Source of the DNA: Treponema sp. UBA1793
GTDB lineage: Bacteria > Spirochaetota > Spirochaetia > Treponematales > Treponemataceae
Reading direction: 5' to 3'
DNA length: 47,745 bases
NCBI GenBank assembly: GCA_002314445.1
Contig: DCFX01000048.1
Span: forward strand, 1-47,745
Part shown: positions 6,914 through 15,439 of the stretch, one piece after another
How positions within the stretch are numbered: the first letter of the stretch is position 1
How the letters are laid out: each line of letters opens with the position of its first letter
Translations under genes and position numbers: made by a program
Notes under the pieces: generated by a model
Databases searched by the model: none
The model's input: only the letters and a program-made list of their open reading frames with translations
What the model was told of the DNA's origin: nothing

Positions 6914-8503
6914 GTGTCTGCTAAATCAAAAAAGCAGAAGACGCAGCATCCCCGGAAAGTACGGCGGATGTTGAATAACCCTGTTGTAAAATCGATTATT
7001 TACGGCAGGGTCATTCTAATTTTTCTTCTGCTTGTCATTCAGTTATTCTTATTTCTTGCATTCTTCATCTGGCTTGAACCGTATACAAAATATTTTTTCG
7101 GAAGCGGTGTCATTGTAAGCCTGCTATTTTTAACTTATCTTTTCAACAGCGACGGAAAGAATGAATATAAAATGGCCTGGATGCTTCCCGTCATGGTTAT
7201 TCCATTTTTCGGAATCGGCCTGTACATACTTGCGCATCTTGAGGATATGCCGAAAGAAATAAAAAAACAGCTCAAATTATGGAAACAGGAAAGAGAGTGT
7301 ATCATTTCGCGTCCCGATTTTGTCAATGCACCCGTACCTGAACCGCAGATTGAAGATATCGTTTCCTATCTCAAAAATGAAGCATTCTATCCGCCGTATG
7401 CCAACACAGACATACTGTATTATCCGAATGGAGAATCCTCTTTTCCGGATATGCTGGAAAATCTGAGTCACGCAAAAAAATTCATTTTCATCGAATACTT
7501 CATTATCAATTCCGGCTTCATGTGGGACAAAATTCTCTCAATCCTGATTCAAAAAGCAGCGGAAGGTGTCGAAGTCCGCGTTATGTACGACGGATTCGGT
7601 TCTGCCGCAATTTCTCCCGTGAGCTACGAAAAATATCTAAAATCGCTGGGAATACAGGCAAAGGCATTTATTCCGCTTGTCCCCGTCATTGCGGCATATC
7701 TTAATAACCGCGACCACCGCAAAATATGCGTCGTAGACAACGAATACGCGTTCACCGGCGGAATCAACATAAGCGATGAATATATCAACAAAGCCCGCAA
7801 TCAGAATTTTTACTGGAAGGATACTGTCATCCGTATTTCAGGCAGAGCGGTACGGTCATTCACCGGCATGTTTCTTGAACTCTGGGATCTGATAAATAAC
7901 GTATCCGAAAACCAGGACTGGTATCTTGAACAGCCGTGTAAATCATACTCGGTTCCGGGAATCGCCATCCCGTACAGCGACAATGCCTACAACAAAAAAG
8001 ATATAGCGGAAAATGTATATCTCTACGTTATTTCCCAGGCTAAAAAATACGTGCATATTACTTCGCCGTATACGGTTCTGGATAATCAGATGATGACTAC
8101 GCTCATTTTTGCTGCGCACCGCGGCGTCGAGGTTTCGCTTCTTGTTCCCCGGCACATCGACCACTATATTACGTTCTGCACCGGCAGGACGTTCATAAAA
8201 ACGCTTATAGATAACGGAATCCGCGTATATGAATATACGCCGGGGTTCATCCATTCAAAAATGTTTATCTCCGATGATACAACAGCCGTTGTCGGCTCAA
8301 TCAATCTTGATTACCGCAGCCTGTACAATCAGTTTGAAGATGCAGTGTTCATGTACAAATGCCCCGTAATTGCCTGCATTGAAAGCGATTTTATTGAAAC
8401 AAAAGCCAGATGTGCAGAGATTACTCCCGAAGTATATAAAAAAAGCCCGGCCATGAGACGAATTGTCGGCCGGGTTTTCAGACTTTGCGCGCCGCTTTTA
8501 TAA
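6914..8503 (+). CDS. cls: cardiolipin synthase (phospholipase D family)
   Basis: Makes cardiolipin from phosphatidylglycerol at the inner membrane. Two N-terminal membrane helices (about residues 28-75) with a short linker precede two PLD domains. Each carries an HxK motif: HRKICVVD at about 268 and HSKMFISD at about 447, each followed by a conserved GG or GS-IN stretch. The 529-residue length fits bacterial Cls. The start is uncertain: GTG at 6914 lacks a clear ribosome site, and ATG at 6968 is a plausible alternative just before the first helix. The last 20 codons contain a GC-rich inverted repeat that looks like the terminator of the convergent gene. Confidence 0.87.
   Translation: MSAKSKKQKTQHPRKVRRMLNNPVVKSIIYGRVILIFLLLVIQLFLFLAFFIWLEPYTKYFFGSGVIVSLLFLTYLFNSDGKNEYKMAWMLPVMVIPFFGIGLYILAHLEDMPKEIKKQLKLWKQERECIISRPDFVNAPVPEPQIEDIVSYLKNEAFYPPYANTDILYYPNGESSFPDMLENLSHAKKFIFIEYFIINSGFMWDKILSILIQKAAEGVEVRVMYDGFGSAAISPVSYEKYLKSLGIQAKAFIPLVPVIAAYLNNRDHRKICVVDNEYAFTGGINISDEYINKARNQNFYWKDTVIRISGRAVRSFTGMFLELWDLINNVSENQDWYLEQPCKSYSVPGIAIPYSDNAYNKKDIAENVYLYVISQAKKYVHITSPYTVLDNQMMTTLIFAAHRGVEVSLLVPRHIDHYITFCTGRTFIKTLIDNGIRVYEYTPGFIHSKMFISDDTTAVVGSINLDYRSLYNQFEDAVFMYKCPVIACIESDFIETKARCAEITPEVYKKSPAMRRIVGRVFRLCAPLL
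8438..8478 (-). terminator. terminator of the convergent exported-protein gene, inside the end of cls
   Basis: CCCGGCC (8446-8452) and GGCCGGG (8468-8474) form a seven-base GC stem, extendable by A-T pairs. On the minus strand it is followed by a C and seven T residues, ideal for ending the minus-strand gene that stops at 8523. It lies wholly within the coding sequence of cls. On the plus strand only four T residues follow. Confidence 0.6.
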
Positions 8504-8522
8504 GCCGCACCGTTAATCAATT

Positions 8523-9356
8523 TTAATATTGATATGTAAGTTCCGTCATGTCGGTAAGTTCTGTAGCAGTCGTTCCGAATTTTTTTGATACGTTGTATAC
8601 AGAAATTTTTGAAATGTTTCCGGTTGTATCATATTTCAGCAGTTTCCGTTTTGTCGTCTTATTGTCGGCACCACATGTCGTAATTTCGTTAAGAATCCCG
8701 TCAGAACCGTAGCGGAAATAATCACGGCTCTTCACCGCTCCGTATCCGTCAATATATGTAATCGTATCGATTTTTCCGGCTTCCGTATACGTATAGTCGT
8801 ATTCTTCATCAAGAGAACCATCTGCATAATAATGACTTTCTGTAGTAAGCTGTCCTGCGTCGTTGTATACGTATATATTTTTCCAGGCAAGAACACCGTC
8901 GCCATTGTAGTATGTTTCATCAGAAAGCTTGCCGCCGTTATACGTATAAATCGTTTTGCCTTTCAGCGTTCCGTCTTTTCCGTATTCTGAATTATCACTT
9001 TTTTTCCCGTCAGCAGCATATGTTGCTGTACTTTTCCAGATAAGCTTGTTGTCAGAATCATAACCTACCTGCGAAACAAGTTTACCGGACGCATCGTATG
9101 TGTTCTGAATTTTGTTCACAAGCACATCACGGGGTGTCATTTCCGACGATTCTGTTTCCAGTCCGGCACCATTAAGCACATGAAGTGTCTTCATTTCCGG
9201 TGTACGGAAATAATCGCCGAATTTTGTTGTAATGCTGTAGTTGATGCGTGTATAGCTTTTTACAGCTCCCTTGAGTAGAAGATAGTCTTCAACATCAAAT
9301 GCAAACAGAGAAATGCTCATAAATAAAGCTAAGCAGGCTGCAAGTATTTTTTTCAT
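8523..9356 (-). CDS. exported protein with YD/toxB-like imperfect repeats, function unknown
   Basis: A 277-residue secreted or periplasmic protein. The first 19 residues form a signal peptide (MKKILAACLALFMSISLFA). From about residue 85 to the end it is made of imperfect repeats of about 18-22 residues with the pattern Y-(2)-G-(2)-turn-aromatic-Y, for example YTYNGGKLSDETYY and YVYNDAGQLTTESHYY, resembling the YD or RHS-like beta-strand repeats of cell-surface proteins, but it is far too short for an RHS toxin. GGAGG lies five bases before ATG. It stands alone, convergent with cls. No enzyme motif is visible and I do not recognise a named family. Confidence 0.7.
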   Translation of the reverse strand: MKKILAACLALFMSISLFAFDVEDYLLLKGAVKSYTRINYSITTKFGDYFRTPEMKTLHVLNGAGLETESSEMTPRDVLVNKIQNTYDASGKLVSQVGYDSDNKLIWKSTATYAADGKKSDNSEYGKDGTLKGKTIYTYNGGKLSDETYYNGDGVLAWKNIYVYNDAGQLTTESHYYADGSLDEEYDYTYTEAGKIDTITYIDGYGAVKSRDYFRYGSDGILNEITTCGADNKTTKRKLLKYDTTGNISKISVYNVSKKFGTTATELTDMTELTYQY

Positions 9357-9420
9357 ATAACCTCCGAATGATTACAAATAAATAATTGTATTTTTCAATT
9401 ATAACCATAACTATTCCTAT

Positions 9421-9448
9421 TTGTCAAAATCGGCATAAATTGTATACT
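9421..9448 (+). promoter_or_regulatory. promoter of the ilvY-like gene, predicted leaderless
   Basis: TTGTCA (9421-9426), 16-base spacer, TATACT (9443-9448), then seven bases to ATG at 9456. There is no room for a leader and no Shine-Dalgarno sequence. Confidence 0.6.
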
Positions 9449-9455
9449 TTATTAC

Positions 9456-10364
9456 ATGGATTTTTACGAGCTTGAAGCATTTGTCACTCTTTCCCGCGTT
9501 CTTCATTTCGGACGTGCAGCAGCAAAAATCAATTTAAGTCCCTCAGCCCTTTCGCGCATGATTGACCGCCTCGAAACAGAAACAGGCTGCATTCTCCTGG
9601 ACAGAAGCAACAGACAGGTAAACTTAACGGAAGACGGCCGGATTTTTGCCGGTTTTGCAAAAGAAATGCTCGATAAACGCAACGATCTTTCTCTGCAGCT
9701 TTCAAAGGATAAAGACAGAGTTTCCGGCACCCTGCACGTCTATGCATCGGTTACAGCCTGCTATACGGTTCTCCCGCAGTTTATCAAGCTTATTGCAAAA
9801 AAATATCCCTACATACAGCTTTCCGTTGAAACAGGTGATCCGGCGGGTGCACTTCAGGCAGTACGGGAAGGACGCGCAGCACTCGCAGTCGACGCAATTC
9901 CGGACGACGGATACACTTCAATGGAAACAATCAGCGTGTTCAAGACTCCTCTTGTGTATGCAGCCGCAGCCGACGGGCCGTATACAAAGATAAAAGGTTC
10001 TCCGCAGGATATAGTCTCATCCGTTCCGCTCGTGCTTCCCAAAGCGGGACTCGCACGCGAACGGTTCGACAAATGGACAAAGTCCCGGAACGTTCATCCC
10101 ATAATCGCAGCGGAAACTGAAGGAAATGAAGCGATTCTCGCAATCGCCCAGCTTGGTTTGGGAATAGGTCTTGTTCCGCGGATAGTTCTTGAAAACGGGC
10201 CGTACAAAAGCGGATTCGTCATTCATGCCGCAGGAAACGCACTCGGCTATTACAACGTCGGCTTTATCCGCAGAACGGAAATTACGGGAACCCAGTCCGA
10301 ACGCCGCATACAGGAAGCGGCAAGCGATATTCTTCACACAACACAATGGAGTACGGCAGAATGA
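9456..10364 (+). CDS. ilvY: LysR-family regulator, IlvY-like
   Basis: A 302-residue transcription regulator. The winged helix-turn-helix occupies residues 1-60 (HFGRAAAKINLSPSALSR). The effector domain follows, with SGTLHVYASVTACY near residue 90, a close match to the same region of E. coli IlvY, which senses acetolactate and acetohydroxybutyrate and activates ilvC. No ilvC or other branched-chain gene is in the window, so a changed target is possible. The stop overlaps the ATG of the next gene (ATGA). The promoter places transcription start at the start codon. LysR membership is firm, IlvY identity moderate. Confidence 0.82.
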   Translation: MDFYELEAFVTLSRVLHFGRAAAKINLSPSALSRMIDRLETETGCILLDRSNRQVNLTEDGRIFAGFAKEMLDKRNDLSLQLSKDKDRVSGTLHVYASVTACYTVLPQFIKLIAKKYPYIQLSVETGDPAGALQAVREGRAALAVDAIPDDGYTSMETISVFKTPLVYAAAADGPYTKIKGSPQDIVSSVPLVLPKAGLARERFDKWTKSRNVHPIIAAETEGNEAILAIAQLGLGIGLVPRIVLENGPYKSGFVIHAAGNALGYYNVGFIRRTEITGTQSERRIQEAASDILHTTQWSTAE

Positions 10365-11137
10365 CAAAATCACAGTTCACATCGTTTGCAGCATTCCGCG
10401 ACTCATTCCGCAGCAAAGTTGCAGAATGGTCTTCTTACGCCGGAAAACTGCAGCCGCTGCAGAAAGAAGCTGCCCAGAAAGACACGCCGGACTATCCGCT
10501 TGAAACAGCTGTCATATATAACCGTGCGCTCGACGACATTACACAGCAGGACGACATACGGCTTATCGTCATAGGCGACAACCCGGGTAAAGACGAACAG
10601 CTTGCGGAAAACAACCGATATCTCGTGGGCCAGAGCGGAAAAATAGCAGAAGGTTTTTTCCGCCGGAATCCGGAACTCGGTATAGAGTTCCGGAAAAACG
10701 TCATCATCCTGAACAAAACGCCGGTGCACACGGCGAAAACGAATCACCTGCGCTCACTGCAGAAAGCAGACAAAGAAATTGCGCAGCTCATACTCGACAG
10801 CCAGCTCTGGATGGCGGAGCACACGGCACTTCTGCACCAGGAGCTTGCATCGCACTGCACAAAAAAAGACGGCATCATTTCAGTACAAACGCATCTCTGG
10901 CTTGTCGGGTATGCCGAGTTGAAAGGAAAAGGCATCTTCCTGCCGTACCGGGATGCGCTCAGACAGACGTACGGCCGCAAAAAGGCATGGGACAGCGTCT
11001 TTGTATATCAGCATTTTTCAATGAACCGGTTCAGTATAGATTTACGGCAGTTCAGAGACGGACACGCAAATATGACGCTTTCAGAAGCGCTGGAACAGCT
11101 CGGGTTGATGCACCGGGACGAAATATTCGGGAAATAG
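10361..11137 (+). CDS. uracil-DNA glycosylase superfamily-like protein
   Basis: A 258-residue protein with features of the uracil-DNA glycosylase fold. IVIGDNPGKDEQ near residue 69 and NRYLVGQSGK near 87 correspond to motif 1 and the following active-site loop of the superfamily (GEAPG..ED and G.PFVG.AG in family 4). VYQHFS with an HFS near residue 220 could replace the C-terminal HPS motif. No iron-sulfur cysteines of families 4/5 are apparent, so it is a divergent member and its substrate is open. The start is ATG at 10361, overlapping the ilvY-like stop, with GGAG nine bases upstream. Coupling to a LysR regulator is odd for a repair enzyme. Confidence 0.65.
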   Translation: MTKSQFTSFAAFRDSFRSKVAEWSSYAGKLQPLQKEAAQKDTPDYPLETAVIYNRALDDITQQDDIRLIVIGDNPGKDEQLAENNRYLVGQSGKIAEGFFRRNPELGIEFRKNVIILNKTPVHTAKTNHLRSLQKADKEIAQLILDSQLWMAEHTALLHQELASHCTKKDGIISVQTHLWLVGYAELKGKGIFLPYRDALRQTYGRKKAWDSVFVYQHFSMNRFSIDLRQFRDGHANMTLSEALEQLGLMHRDEIFGK

Positions 11138-11216
11138 CAGAAACACGTAAATTGTTATTTGCTTAATCTGTAATTCTGATCCGCAAAGCAATAACACAAA
11201 TCCTGACAAAGAATTT

Positions 11217-11957
11217 TCAGGTTGAAGCAGGTGTTTGATTAAAGAAATATTCTTTAATTGATTCTCTGTCAGGCATTTTTCTACCCTCAATTTCATTAAT
11301 AACCATTTTTGTATCCCAATTTAGTCCAATTGTTTTTATTTTATATGTATTTTTATCAATTTCTATAATATCAGCCAGTTTTCCCTTTGAATATTTGCCT
11401 TCGCAGCCTGCAGATCCTACACTTATATAGGTGCTTACTTTCTCCTCTTTAAATTCTTTATGTAAGTGTCCGAAAAAAATTAAATTATTTTTGCCCGGTT
11501 CTATTCCAAATGTATGATCAAAATCAAGCTGATTAATACCTTTCTTAAATACATCATATTCGGAAATTATTCCATTTTCTAAAAAGAAATGTTGAAAATA
11601 CAAATTATACGTTCCGGTTTCCATATGATACTTGTAAGGAAGTTCTTCAATATATTTTATATTAGCATTACCTATTTGTTCTTTTGTCCATCGGTAGTGT
11701 TCAAATTCTGATTTGCCTATATTCTTTTTCAATTCTGGTCCAAGACCTATTGAACAATTGTATTCCTCGTGATTACCTTTCAAATGAATTAAATTTTCCT
11801 GTTTTATAAATTCCAGAGTTTCATTTGGCCATGGTCCTAAATCAATGGCATCTCCCATCGTTATATGCAGATCACATTTTTCATGTTTATATATTTTTGC
11901 TAACTCTTCACATGCTAATATATTTGAATGTATGTCTGAACTTATCAGTATTCTCAT
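11217..11957 (-). CDS. calcineurin-like metallophosphoesterase
   Basis: A 246-residue protein with the full metallophosphoesterase motif set: SDIHSN at residues 7-12, MGDAIDLGPWP near 35-45, GNHEE near 61, a later histidine and FFGHLHKE near 172. These ligate two metal ions and hydrolyse a phosphoester; the arrangement resembles YfcE-like proteins and relatives of diadenosine tetraphosphatase, but the substrate is not evident. The gene is clearly richer in A and T, with AAA/ATT-type codons, than its neighbours and stands alone, which suggests later acquisition. There is only a weak GAG ribosome site before ATG. Confidence 0.8.
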   Translation of the reverse strand: MRILISSDIHSNILACEELAKIYKHEKCDLHITMGDAIDLGPWPNETLEFIKQENLIHLKGNHEEYNCSIGLGPELKKNIGKSEFEHYRWTKEQIGNANIKYIEELPYKYHMETGTYNLYFQHFFLENGIISEYDVFKKGINQLDFDHTFGIEPGKNNLIFFGHLHKEFKEEKVSTYISVGSAGCEGKYSKGKLADIIEIDKNTYKIKTIGLNWDTKMVINEIEGRKMPDRESIKEYFFNQTPAST

Positions 11958-12020
11958 TTTTTTACTCTGCCGAAAGCCGAAACGTAACGAATTAAAAAAA
12001 ACGCTGATTCATACTTCCTG

Positions 12021-12039
12021 CGGGCAGCCCGCCTGCCCG
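12021..12039 (-). terminator. hairpin after the alcohol dehydrogenase gene, weak terminator candidate
   Basis: CGGGCAG and CTGCCCG flank a five-base loop, 12 bases beyond the stop at 12052. The T-rich run on the minus strand comes about 20 bases later (12001-11993) rather than directly after the stem, so efficient termination is uncertain. Confidence 0.3.
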
Positions 12040-12051
12040 TCAGTCTGTGCA

Positions 12052-13227
12052 TTACACCATAAGCCGGTAGATTGCTTCGACATCCTTCTGTTCAAGTGTC
12101 GTGAACCCGTGCAGTTTACCGTCGCCGCCATTGCCGAAACACGCCGTATGCGCAAGTTTTTCAATGTCGGCTTCATTTGCACCCAGTTCCGCAAAATTCT
12201 CCGGCATACCGAGTGATGTCAGGAAATTCCGCAGCACTTCAATTCCCGCTTTTGCCGTATTTTCAGGATGATAGAAATCCATGCTGCAGTTCCACACGCG
12301 TACGGCAATCTGCGCAAAGCGGTTCACGTCGTGATTCATGGTATACGTAAAGACGGCCGGCATGGCGGCGGCAAGCCCCGCACCGTGCGCACAGTCATAC
12401 AAGGCAGAAAGTTCATGCTCTACGTTGTGGCTCGTCCAGTCCTGCGACCGGCCTACTCCGCACGAATTGTTGTGTGCCATCATCCCTGCCCACATGATAT
12501 TAGCCCGGGCTTCATAATTATCGGGATCGGCGATGACGCGCGGACCTTCATGAATCATTGACAGGATAAGCGCTTCAATCATGCGGTCGGTCACTTCCAC
12601 TTCCGTTGTGTTCGTGAGGTACCGTTCGTACAGGTGTGCGATGATATCGGTAATACCGCACGCGGTCTGATATGCCGGCAGTGTCTGAGTCAGGGCGGGA
12701 TTCAGAATTGAAAATTTCGGCCGGTATGCTTCGCCGGACGCTCCGCGCTTAATCATGCCGTCTTCTTTTGTAATAACAGAATCGGGCGACCCCTCGCTTC
12801 CTGCCGCGGCAATGGTGAGTATCGTTCCGACAGGCAGCGCCTCCGTCACCTGTTTTCCTTCGTAAAAATCCCAGAAGTCGCCGTCATATACGGTACCTGC
12901 CGCGATTGCCTTGGAAGAATCAATGACACTGCCGCCGCCGACCGCCAGGATAAAATCGATATTTTCCCTGCGGCACAGTTCAATTCCCTTATACACAAGG
13001 CCGCTGCGGGGATTCGGCTTTACTCCGCCAAGTTCCTCAAACGCAATACCTTCGCTGGAAAGCGATTTTTTTACGCGGTCAAGCAGCCCTGAACGGACAA
13101 CTGAACCACCGCCGTAATGAATGAGAACCTTTTTCCCGCCGAACCGTTTGACCAGCTGGCCCGCCTGAGTTTCCGTATCTTTTCCGAACGCAAAATACGT
13201 CGGTGCATAAAATGTAAAATTATCCAT
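12052..13227 (-). CDS. iron-containing (group III) alcohol dehydrogenase, butanol-dehydrogenase-like
   Basis: A 391-residue NAD(P)H-dependent alcohol/aldehyde oxidoreductase of the YqhD/BdhA type. The nucleotide-binding motif GGGSVIDSSKAIA lies at about residues 95-107. Metal ligands appear in GITDIIAHLYERY (Asp and His near 194 and 198) and HNVEHELSALYDCAHGAG (two His near 266 and 280). The usual end-product role is reduction of aldehydes to alcohols in fermentation. The gene is 51 bases past the GH42 start region but has its own promoter. The only GAGGT is one base from ATG, too close to act as a ribosome site; instead TTGTTT-N17-TATTAT lies six bases before ATG. Confidence 0.88.
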   Translation of the reverse strand: MDNFTFYAPTYFAFGKDTETQAGQLVKRFGGKKVLIHYGGGSVVRSGLLDRVKKSLSSEGIAFEELGGVKPNPRSGLVYKGIELCRRENIDFILAVGGGSVIDSSKAIAAGTVYDGDFWDFYEGKQVTEALPVGTILTIAAAGSEGSPDSVITKEDGMIKRGASGEAYRPKFSILNPALTQTLPAYQTACGITDIIAHLYERYLTNTTEVEVTDRMIEALILSMIHEGPRVIADPDNYEARANIMWAGMMAHNNSCGVGRSQDWTSHNVEHELSALYDCAHGAGLAAAMPAVFTYTMNHDVNRFAQIAVRVWNCSMDFYHPENTAKAGIEVLRNFLTSLGMPENFAELGANEADIEKLAHTACFGNGGDGKLHGFTTLEQKDVEAIYRLMV

Positions 13228-13233
13228 ACCTCA

Positions 13234-13262
13234 ATAATACGGCTGGTCGGCCAAAAAAACAA
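13234..13262 (-). promoter_or_regulatory. promoter of the alcohol dehydrogenase gene, predicted leaderless
   Basis: On the minus strand TTGTTT (13262-13257), 17-base spacer, TATTAT (13239-13234), then six bases to ATG at 13227. It lies just after the GH42 gene stop at 13279. Confidence 0.5.
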
Positions 13263-13278
13263 ATTCTATACGTTACAT

Positions 13279-15333
13279 TTACCGTGCCTGTTTCAGGACG
13301 ACAACCTGGTACGGGTTCAAATGCTGCACGCCCTGTACGGTGCGGCTTGATTCCGCATCCTGTAATTCCTGTTTTACGGTAAAAGACTGTGCGCTTTTCG
13401 TATAGTTCAGAATGAAAAACCATCTGTATTTTTCATTTTCTCGCACAAGCAGTTCAATATCTTCCGACAGGGAAAACAAATTGTCGTACGGCTCCGCAAT
13501 ACCCAGTTTCTTCAGGAACACGGCTGCAGCCGGCTCCGAAAACGTACTGCCGTAATAATAACACGTCCCCTTACCGGCCTTTCTGCAGATAAGCGCGCCT
13601 TTTCCGGCATAATAATTATTCGTATACGTACCGGCAAGTTCCGCACCGCTGCCGCATGTCTGTACAATATCCGTAAAGCACAACGCATCAACGGTAGTAC
13701 CATCCCACGCAACCTGTGCCTTTTCATCATCGCAGGCGGTAAGGGTAAAGTCAGTCACATCTGCTCCTGTACATTTTTGCGCAAGTCCCGGAAGATTTTC
13801 CTGCACACACCTGCCGGAAGAATCTTTTAAACCGGTACGACAGCCGAATACAAGCGTTCCTCCCTGCATGACATACTGCTCAAGCATTTCGACCGTTTCC
13901 TGAGTAAGAATTGCAGGATGCGGATAGAATATGACCTTATATTCCGACAAATCCGATACTGACAGTTTGTCCGTAACATATACGTAATCGAGCGGCGTAT
14001 GCGTATGTTCAGATGCGGCAAATATTCCCTGCTGACTGCAATTGTCTATCTCATTAAGCCAGAGATCGATTTCATTGTCCCATTTGTTGTCATAATCTTT
14101 GAGAATGGCAAAAGAAGCTTTAAAACGCGAACCGGCAAGTTCCGCCAATGCGTTCATGCGCCGTTTCATATCCTGCACTTCTGCAAGCCGCCTGTTATCC
14201 CGGCCGGAATAATCAAGGATGCCATGCCAGTATATTTCCGTACTGATGGGGCTCGTTCTCCAACGAAAATACCCTATATAATCTGCACCATTGGCAATGC
14301 TCTGAAAACTCCACAACTGAATCTGTCCCGGACGGGGTTCGGGCATTTTCATTCTGGAAGTCCATCCACCGGCACCAGACTGCTGTTCCATAATACCGAA
14401 CACAGGGGAGACGGAACGGACTTCTGCAAGGTTTGAAGTCCAGATACGATCGCGGAGGTTACTCTTGTCCGCAACGCCGCCGGACGTATACGCAAAATCG
14501 GGATATGAATCGTACGTAAGAAAATCAAGGCTTTCTTCAGTCATAGCATGATTATCAAGATGCCCGAAAAGACCGTTCGTCGTTATAAAATCCCTTGGCT
14601 TTATATAGCGCCGGAGAATGTTGCTCTGCATTTTTACAAAGCTGCGCGCGCTGTCAGAAATAAACCTGATAAAATCAAGCCGGCGGTGAGGATTCATCGA
14701 GTCGTTCAGTACAACCTGCGGCACAAACACTTCATTCCAGTCAGCATAGGTCTGATTCCAGAACACCGTTCCCCAGGCTTCGTTCAATGCTGCAATACTG
14801 CCGTATTTCTTTTTCAAGAAATCACGGAAAGCAACCGTATCCGAATCGGAATAGAATTCATTTTCCTCACAGTTCACTTCGTTGTCTATCTGCCATCCGG
14901 CAATACATTCATTTTTGCCGTAATGTGCACCGAGCTGTTCCACAATCCTCTGCACATACCTGTTATATACGGGCGAGTTGTACGTGTACTGCCGTCGGCC
15001 GCCGTGGCGGTATTTTACACCGTCGATACGCGTATTCAGGACTTCCGGATATTTTGTCGTGAGCCAGGCAGGAGGAGTTGCGGTCGGTGTCCCGAAAATC
15101 ACCTTGATATTTGTTTTTGCAGCAAGTTCAAGAAATGTATCGAAAAAGGCAAAAGTAAATTTTCCATCCTCCGGTTCAAATTTATTCCATGCAAATTCCG
15201 CGATGCGTATCATTTCAATTCCTGTCTGTTCCATCCGGGACAAGTCGCTTTCCCAAAGCGATTCATCCCAGTGTTCCGGATAGTAATCCGTTCCCATCAC
15301 AAGATGATCAAGTTTCATTATTTTTTCCGGCAT
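13279..15333 (-). CDS. beta-galactosidase, glycoside hydrolase family 42
   Basis: A 684-residue cytoplasmic enzyme that cleaves terminal beta-galactosides. The family-42 TIM barrel begins at MGTDYYPEHW (residue 13). WQIDNEVN holds the acid/base Glu152 and VFGIMEQQSG the nucleophile Glu316. A trimerisation-like domain (about 390-590) and a small C-terminal beta domain follow, matching the usual length. AGGAGG lies seven bases before ATG. It is the last gene of a minus-strand unit headed by the sugar-binding lipoprotein and two permeases, so the importer probably feeds galactosides or galacto-oligosaccharides to it. Confidence 0.92.
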   Translation of the reverse strand: MPEKIMKLDHLVMGTDYYPEHWDESLWESDLSRMEQTGIEMIRIAEFAWNKFEPEDGKFTFAFFDTFLELAAKTNIKVIFGTPTATPPAWLTTKYPEVLNTRIDGVKYRHGGRRQYTYNSPVYNRYVQRIVEQLGAHYGKNECIAGWQIDNEVNCEENEFYSDSDTVAFRDFLKKKYGSIAALNEAWGTVFWNQTYADWNEVFVPQVVLNDSMNPHRRLDFIRFISDSARSFVKMQSNILRRYIKPRDFITTNGLFGHLDNHAMTEESLDFLTYDSYPDFAYTSGGVADKSNLRDRIWTSNLAEVRSVSPVFGIMEQQSGAGGWTSRMKMPEPRPGQIQLWSFQSIANGADYIGYFRWRTSPISTEIYWHGILDYSGRDNRRLAEVQDMKRRMNALAELAGSRFKASFAILKDYDNKWDNEIDLWLNEIDNCSQQGIFAASEHTHTPLDYVYVTDKLSVSDLSEYKVIFYPHPAILTQETVEMLEQYVMQGGTLVFGCRTGLKDSSGRCVQENLPGLAQKCTGADVTDFTLTACDDEKAQVAWDGTTVDALCFTDIVQTCGSGAELAGTYTNNYYAGKGALICRKAGKGTCYYYGSTFSEPAAAVFLKKLGIAEPYDNLFSLSEDIELLVRENEKYRWFFILNYTKSAQSFTVKQELQDAESSRTVQGVQHLNPYQVVVLKQAR

Positions 15334-15439
15334 ACGTATTCCTCCTGTAAAAAGTCAGCAAAGCTTCACGTTGTTTTCAATACCGAGATATTCGTAATTG
15401 CAGCTCAACTGCCCGCAATCATTCATTTCTTCCGTTTCA

